Source of the DNA: Pelodera strongyloides | Taxonomy: Eukaryota > Nematoda > Chromadorea > Rhabditida > Rhabditidae | NCBI GenBank assembly: GCA_036852015.1 | Contig: JAANDG010000172.1 | Location: forward strand, 1-64,000 | DNA: 64,000 nucleotides | Reading direction: 5' to 3' | In this document: positions 58,801 to 64,000 of the stretch, piece by piece | Layout of the letters: each line of letters starts with the position of its first letter | Position numbering within the stretch: the stretch's first letter is position 1 | The notes under the pieces: generated by a model | The model's input: the letters and a program-made list of their open reading frames with translations, nothing else | Databases searched by the model: none | Told to the model about the DNA's origin: nothing | Position numbers and translations under genes: made by a program

Positions 58801-60411
58801 GCTCTTTCAGCTGCAGGCCTCTGTGTTTTCACAGGTAAATAACTAATTATTCGATCAATCGTAACGATTACGAAATTTGGCGTGAACAACGTACTAAGCA
58901 CAGAATTCTCTATTAGAATACACAGCCAGAATACATTTTACGAACGCCACTTGCGCACCAGTTACAAAATTGCCGCTACAACATATACGTACTTATGTAA
59001 CTGTTCAGGATAACGAATGTTATCTAAAAAAGATTATTATGCATCTTACAATTTAGCTGAGTGTCCGATAGCATGTTAGACTTAGCTTGCCTGATTACAG
59101 GAATTGCCGTGTGCTTAATTTCCCTCGTTGGATGTGCTGGTTCTCATTTGGAAAATAGATGTCTTGTGCTTACGGTAAGTCGATAGAATGACTTATGCTT
59201 TTTTTGAGCTTATCCAATATTTCTTGCATATTATAAATTGCGCTTCCTAAATATATCTTGATTTCTGGTCAAAGCTTATATTATAAAAATAACTTTTACT
59301 GTTTAACGTAAAATGGCTCTTTGTTCAGTATGTCATTTTCGTCTGCATTCTGACACTGGTTCAAGCCGTAACTGGAACAACAGGATTGTTTCACAAGGTA
59401 TGTGTATTACGAAAGAGGCAATGGATAAACAGCAATTGCTAACAAACTCATTGACTGATCCAAGCCTAAGCTCGATCATGTAATCTTTGACATCACCTAC
59501 AAATTTTACTCTGGTTCTAGGAGACCTCTCGTGAACGAGTTCGTTTGGATTTGTTGAAGAACATTAACAGAACGCACGTCGGCACCCCAGATGGCAAGGT
59601 TCTCGAGTTAAAATATTCGTGGGACCATCTGCAAACCTCGGTTTGTTTTATATCATCAATATATTTTTGTTTGTTCATTTGAGCGTTTAATATAGATGCT
59701 CCTGAATTTTTTTGCGTTTTGTTTATTTTGCTGGTGCCGATGTCCAAAGTGTGACGAGTTCAATGTTGTTCATTATAGCTTCATTATAGCTCTCTTGTTG
59801 CGGAGCCGATAACTACACAGATTGGTACTATTCGGTACAATGGCCTTTGAACCAGTTCGTGCCAGATAGTTGCTGTGATCCGAACTCATTTGCATCCGAA
59901 GACGACATGCACAAATGCGGCAAGATTCCCACCGAAACCGACAACTTCTACCAAAGGGTGAATTTTTATTAATCTTAATTTTGTGTTCCAAAAATGTGTC
60001 CTGTCTATGGAGCGTGTGTCCTGTCTATGGATTTTTATCAAATTCCACTTTAGGGTTGCTACAAAGTATTCGCTGACTGGCTTTTCCATCACGTGCAGGT
60101 CGTCAGCACCGTTTCTTTCACGCTTCTCGTCAACGAAGTAAGTTTTGACACTACTTCAGTTAATCTTTTCCGGAACACTTTTGTAGGATGGTTCGAAAAC
60201 ACCATGCATATAACAACATTGGTTGGCGGATGGTCTACAAAATAAAAGTGTAGTGGTTTATGATTCGTTTCAGCTTCTGGTGTTGATCGCTTCAATTTGT
60301 TTGCTCTGGCAACTACACAAAGAGAACACGAGGGGTAAATACAGGAAAGGTGTCGGCATTAGTGAAGAGAGGAAATCTAGGATGAGGTCGGTGTCAGAAG
60401 CAATGTCTTAA
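55834..60411 (+). CDS. Tetraspanin
   Basis: Four-pass membrane protein that organises other membrane proteins into microdomains. Nine coding exons, 55834-55872, 58100-58210, 58714-58834, 59101-59174, 59329-59397, 59521-59640, 59790-59957, 60054-60137 and 60274-60411, give 307 residues with consistent phases. Membrane segments lie at about 41-64, 80-101, 110-134 and 250-274, the last with a glutamate inside the segment, as is common in tetraspanins. The large extracellular loop has the diagnostic CCG (181-183), then PDSCC (Cys 206, 207), C221 and GC (236), giving six cysteines. NRT near the start of exon 6 is a possible N-glycosylation site. The ATG lies 3 bases after a TTGCAG acceptor (55825-55830), which fits trans-splicing of a leader. 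Family certain; the orthologue within the family was not determined. Confidence 0.93.
55873..58099 (+). other. Tetraspanin intron 1
   Basis: A 2.2-kb intron from GTAAGT to TTCCAG. Mostly AT-rich. It contains a more GC- and C-rich segment at about 57050-57360 with a short frame discussed under findings, and a tandem duplication of an approximately 17-base unit around 56804-56832. No confident exon or RNA gene. Confidence 0.55.
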
Positions 60412-60705
60412 TCGAGGAAAACTACAATGCTTTTTTGTCAACCAATGTAAAATTCGCTGGAATTGTGGCTACCGAAAACTCGAGTATCAACAAATAAGGT
60501 CCCCTTAAGAAAATTTCGTTTATTCGCTTGAGATCAGAACACTATTATTCTAGTTTACTAATAACTTACTGTTTCAAGATGAAACGCATTTTTGCCGGGT
60601 ATACATTGTTGAATATGTTTTGAGGAGCTTGTACCCTCTTTGTTGATGATGATTTTCGTAAATACGTGCAAACTTTTGAGCCCCTTCGAATTACGAATTA
60701 GATGA

Positions 60706-60711
60706 AATAAA
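60706..60711 (+). terminator. Candidate poly(A) signal of the tetraspanin gene
   Basis: AATAAA about 295 bases after the TAA stop at 60409-60411. Confidence 0.5.
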
Positions 60712-62181
60712 GAACTATTATGTTAAATCTTATGAAAATCATCATATAAGTTTTACTTTGTATATTCTAAGAATTGAGTCTCACATGCTGGTGCATAAGA
60801 CATGCTTGGTTGCTGAAGGAATGATTATGTAGCGCTATTTTTCTTACTTTGTAATAAGCACTTCATCAGCAGCTAGAACTGATAATTCCCCCAGCGCCCA
60901 AGTATGAGTAACGAGGTTCACCAGTGTTTATGATCTTCAAACTCATGATCTTCTAATAATTCTAGCATGCAATCTAATAAATACCTGACAGATGTAAACG
61001 CTGATGAACTTCTCAAACTCACTAAATTTACTTATTGTGTGATTGCTTTGCTCGTATACCAAAATTGTTCGTTGGCCGGTCATTGTGCAGTGAGAAAAAC
61101 GACATAAAACACCGTTTTAAATGTGGTAAAGCCACTTGATGTGTTGTTATTAAATTGTATGCTTCTGTTTGTTTGTACGTTTAAGACCACCATTCTTGTA
61201 CACTCTTGTAGTTAACCTTTAGTTGAAATGATGGTTTCTGCGATTTTTTATTCAACTTTGCTTCTAATAGGTGTTGCTTCAAAATTTGCAAAATGTTATG
61301 AAAGGTTCATAGTCCGTATGTTAACTAACAAAACGTAGTTTATTAGCAGCTCGAAGGTGCGCACTGTAGTTGTGTTCACAAATCATGAACTGATCTAGTT
61401 CGGTAACTTGAATGCTAGTAAACCTCGGGAACTTTAAGCAAATCGTACATATTGAAACAGGCTAACCATAAGGACACGCCTTTCCACTGTGTAAATTGAT
61501 AACGGTCAATTTGGCTGCCTTCAAATAATATCTCATTTTTGTTGTTAATTAATGAGAGAATATGTAAGAAATCCGTTTGCATAAGTGTTGCTTTTCTTAT
61601 GACCAGAAAACGCAGCATATAAAATTGAATTCAGTCCACAACAAATACGGCCCAGTTGCATCTGTATTTCAAGCGTTTATTTTCCCATTATATTTCGTAC
61701 TTGACTTAGTTTACGTTGGCTTATGGAGCATAAACAACAAATGAACGTACACTTGCTTGACGCTTGACCATTTAGCATTTCCTACCTCTCTATTCTCTTA
61801 CAAAATCTCCCTCTAACTGGTTTACACTTCTTTAATTTATCCCAAACACTTGTGCCGGTTGTATTCAGAACGTTCTTCCAAGCGCGTATTAAATCAGGTA
61901 TATGGTTTTCATTTACTGACTTTATTGACCGATAATATGTTGTTATTATAAATGTGTGTCTTCCCAAATAAAGCTTCTTACGTACCCGTCGATGCCCTTC
62001 GATTAATAAGAGGTTTGAATTTTCAGGAATGACAAAATCCACAGAAAAGCATGCAGAAGTAAAAAAATGCAAAATCAACAGTTTACGTCTGTAGACAAAA
62101 ATACTAACAATAAGTTCCTGTTAAGAAAATTGTGGACGGCTCGTTTATAAACAGAAATACAAAAAAAAGAGCAAAAACAAC
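60712..62181. other. Intergenic, no gene recognised
   Basis: AT-rich sequence downstream of the tetraspanin gene. A 98-codon minus-strand frame at 61782-62078 has no recognised motif. Nothing else stands out. Confidence 0.45.
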
Positions 62182-62253
62182 TTCCGTTGCGGGGAATCGA
62201 ACCCCGGCCTTGTGGGTGAGAGCCACAAATCCTAACCACTAGACCACAACGGA
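62182..62253 (-). tRNA. tRNA-Glu (anticodon CTC), second copy
   Basis: Exact reverse complement of the tRNA-Glu gene at 24315-24386 over all 72 bases, including the CTC anticodon and both Pol III boxes. On its own strand it is followed by GTTGTTTTTG, giving a T-run terminator. Confidence 0.95.
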
Positions 62254-64000
62254 CCTAGTATTGTAGCTTGGAAAACTGCGAAAGTGTCCCTTTGAAATTT
62301 ACGATTGAAACTCAGAACTCCACTTTCGCTCCAAAGGTTTGTTTTCAAAAAAAATCTAAAATGTCTGACTGTTTTTCGGAATGTTAACGCTACCCCCTTT
62401 TTAAACGTTATCGAAATTTGACAGTGTTTGCACACATAAATATAGATTGAATGAATTAGTGGCTAGTGAATACCGATGACTAAAAATCAGTTCATGTTAA
62501 GTTGGTTGGTGAATTATGTTTTATTGCTTGATTGAATTCAGATGGCATGTCGACATATCACACTTGAATTACACTCTATCGATGGGGAACTTCGAAAAAG
62601 AATCGACTCACTACTGCATCGTTCAACGCCGATATTCATTATTTATACAACTTCTCTCCATTACCTTCTTATTATACATACCACTGGTTTTCATTATATT
62701 ACGTATACAAAAATGCAATAAACATTGTCATACTTTGTTGGCGTTCCTTCGATTATATGTACATAAATACATCTGATGGAGTTGAAGAAATGTCGTTACA
62801 GATAGTATACACTCATCCGGTTTTAAAAATTTTTTTTTTTTTGGTCGAATCCATTAAACTAAACTAAAGGGCCAGTTTTTGAAACGCACTTGGGACATGT
62901 TTATAATCTTATGATGTATGCAAATTAATGTAATCAGTCTAATAATAGTTCAGCAGTAATTTGCATTCACTATCTCGGAATTTACATGCCATAGGAAGTT
63001 AATGAGGAAAATTTTTAGACCCTACTGCGGTACGTAAAGTAAAATGGTAGCAAAGAGTCTAGTATTATTGCATTATTTTCATACTGAAGCACATGGTATT
63101 TTTATCTTTCTTTAATTACACGAAGGGTACCTTCCAAGTGACATAAGAAAGCTGAAGGGTTGAAACTGTTAGATAGGATTTGATTTAGAAGGTTCATTGG
63201 ATTTTTTTTATGAATACCACTTTATTCAGACATACAATCATCACACATAGACTGGATACATTCATAGCTTTTATTTCTGTTATTTTTTTTACTAAAACCA
63301 TAATTTCTTTTGCTTGACTATAAGTCTCATATTAATTGTTTTAGATCTATTTGCCATATGGTTTAATTAGTCCATCATTTTGTTAGTTTTAGGATGCTGT
63401 TTGAATGCGATTTGGGTCCCGCAACGAAATGTGTCGTACTGTGTAGTATCAGCTGACAATTTTCTTGCAACAATTTACCAATGTATTTGTTGTTTTTAAA
63501 CATTTCATGTGCATTGTTTTGTTTTCGTATTAAAAAGTCAAGTTTGCAAATATTAATTTCTCAAACTGCTCGGTACAAACAAAATGTTGTTCTTTGAACT
63601 TCAAACAACTTTTTTTCACTATTTCGTATCTTTAATAAACGAAATTTTAGTCCTTGTTTATGCAATTAAAGTGGGTCCTATGTTATTTTTCAGTGATACG
63701 CCATCTAGCATATTTTCCCTTCAATTTGCTCCATATGTATATCAAAACATGTGATTTATTTCGCCCAAAAAGATGGTCCAAGACTGTCTCCTTGTTTAGA
63801 AACCCAGCATTGGCGATAACATTGCTCAATTTTATTTAATTTTTTTATCTCTCTTATTATTGCACGATCTTTTGCGCAATGAAATTGATTAGGTTCAAAA
63901 TAAGAACAAAAACGTAGACTTCACTCAATTCTTGTTCAGTGTGTACGCATGCTATAATGTGGAGACATTAGTGACGTCTTTAATTTGATATTTTTGCGGT
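62254..64000. other. Intergenic to the window end, no gene recognised
   Basis: AT-rich sequence with many T- and A-runs. Only short frames occur, none with a recognisable motif or convincing splice context. Confidence 0.45.

Noticed and set aside
59777..59789. Duplicated acceptor-like ATTATAG before tetraspanin exon 7
   Set aside because: Using the upstream site would shift the frame by 11 bases and destroy the CCG loop, so only the downstream site is accepted.

Overview
This is an AT-rich eukaryotic window whose content points to a nematode. Its introns are short to multi-kilobase and mostly end in TTTCAG or TTTTAG-type acceptors. It holds a VAB-3/PAX-6 gene, a secreted protein built from nematode-type CC modules, and a tetraspanin whose start codon sits 3 bases behind a splice-acceptor-like site, as expected for spliced-leader trans-splicing. 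The large introns and long gene-poor stretches suggest a parasitic or otherwise intron-rich nematode rather than Caenorhabditis itself. The species cannot be named from the sequence. Almost all coding information lies in exons of 24 to 317 bases, so long uninterrupted reading frames here are mostly meaningless.

Layout. 1669-20719 (+): a PAX6/VAB-3 gene in 12 recognisable coding exons, with the paired domain at 1.7-7.2 kb and the homeodomain at 15.2-19.0 kb. A 6-kb intron separates the two and contains several CpG-rich blocks that could be an internal promoter for a homeodomain-only (MAB-18-type) product. 23119-23871 (-): a 99-residue secreted protein with two CC modules and a good TATA box. 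24315-24386 (+): tRNA-Glu(CTC). 27250-38738 (-): a gene of about 20 coding exons for an approximately 880-residue Met/Gln/Gly/Pro-rich nuclear protein. Its last three small exons assemble a C-terminal PHD finger of Pygopus type, with an NPF motif just before it. 38.7-53.0 kb: a gene desert, probably holding the 5' flank of that gene. 53.07-53.75 kb: a repeat locus made of a 30-bp-arm perfect palindrome, a tRNA-derived SINE-like unit and a GC-rich minisatellite. 54355-55509 (+): three identical tRNA-Ser(GCT) genes. 55834-60411 (+): a 307-residue tetraspanin in nine exons. 62182-62253 (-): a second tRNA-Glu(CTC), identical to the first.

The protein genes do not form an operon or an obvious pathway. 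PAX6/VAB-3 is a DNA-binding patterning factor, the PHD protein looks like a Wnt-pathway or chromatin co-regulator, and the others are a small secreted protein and a membrane organiser. The most useful results are the assembly of the split PHD finger, the possible second promoter inside the PAX6 gene, two in-frame 9-base tandem acceptors in its C-terminal region, and the palindrome/SINE/minisatellite locus. I saw no clearly undescribed system.
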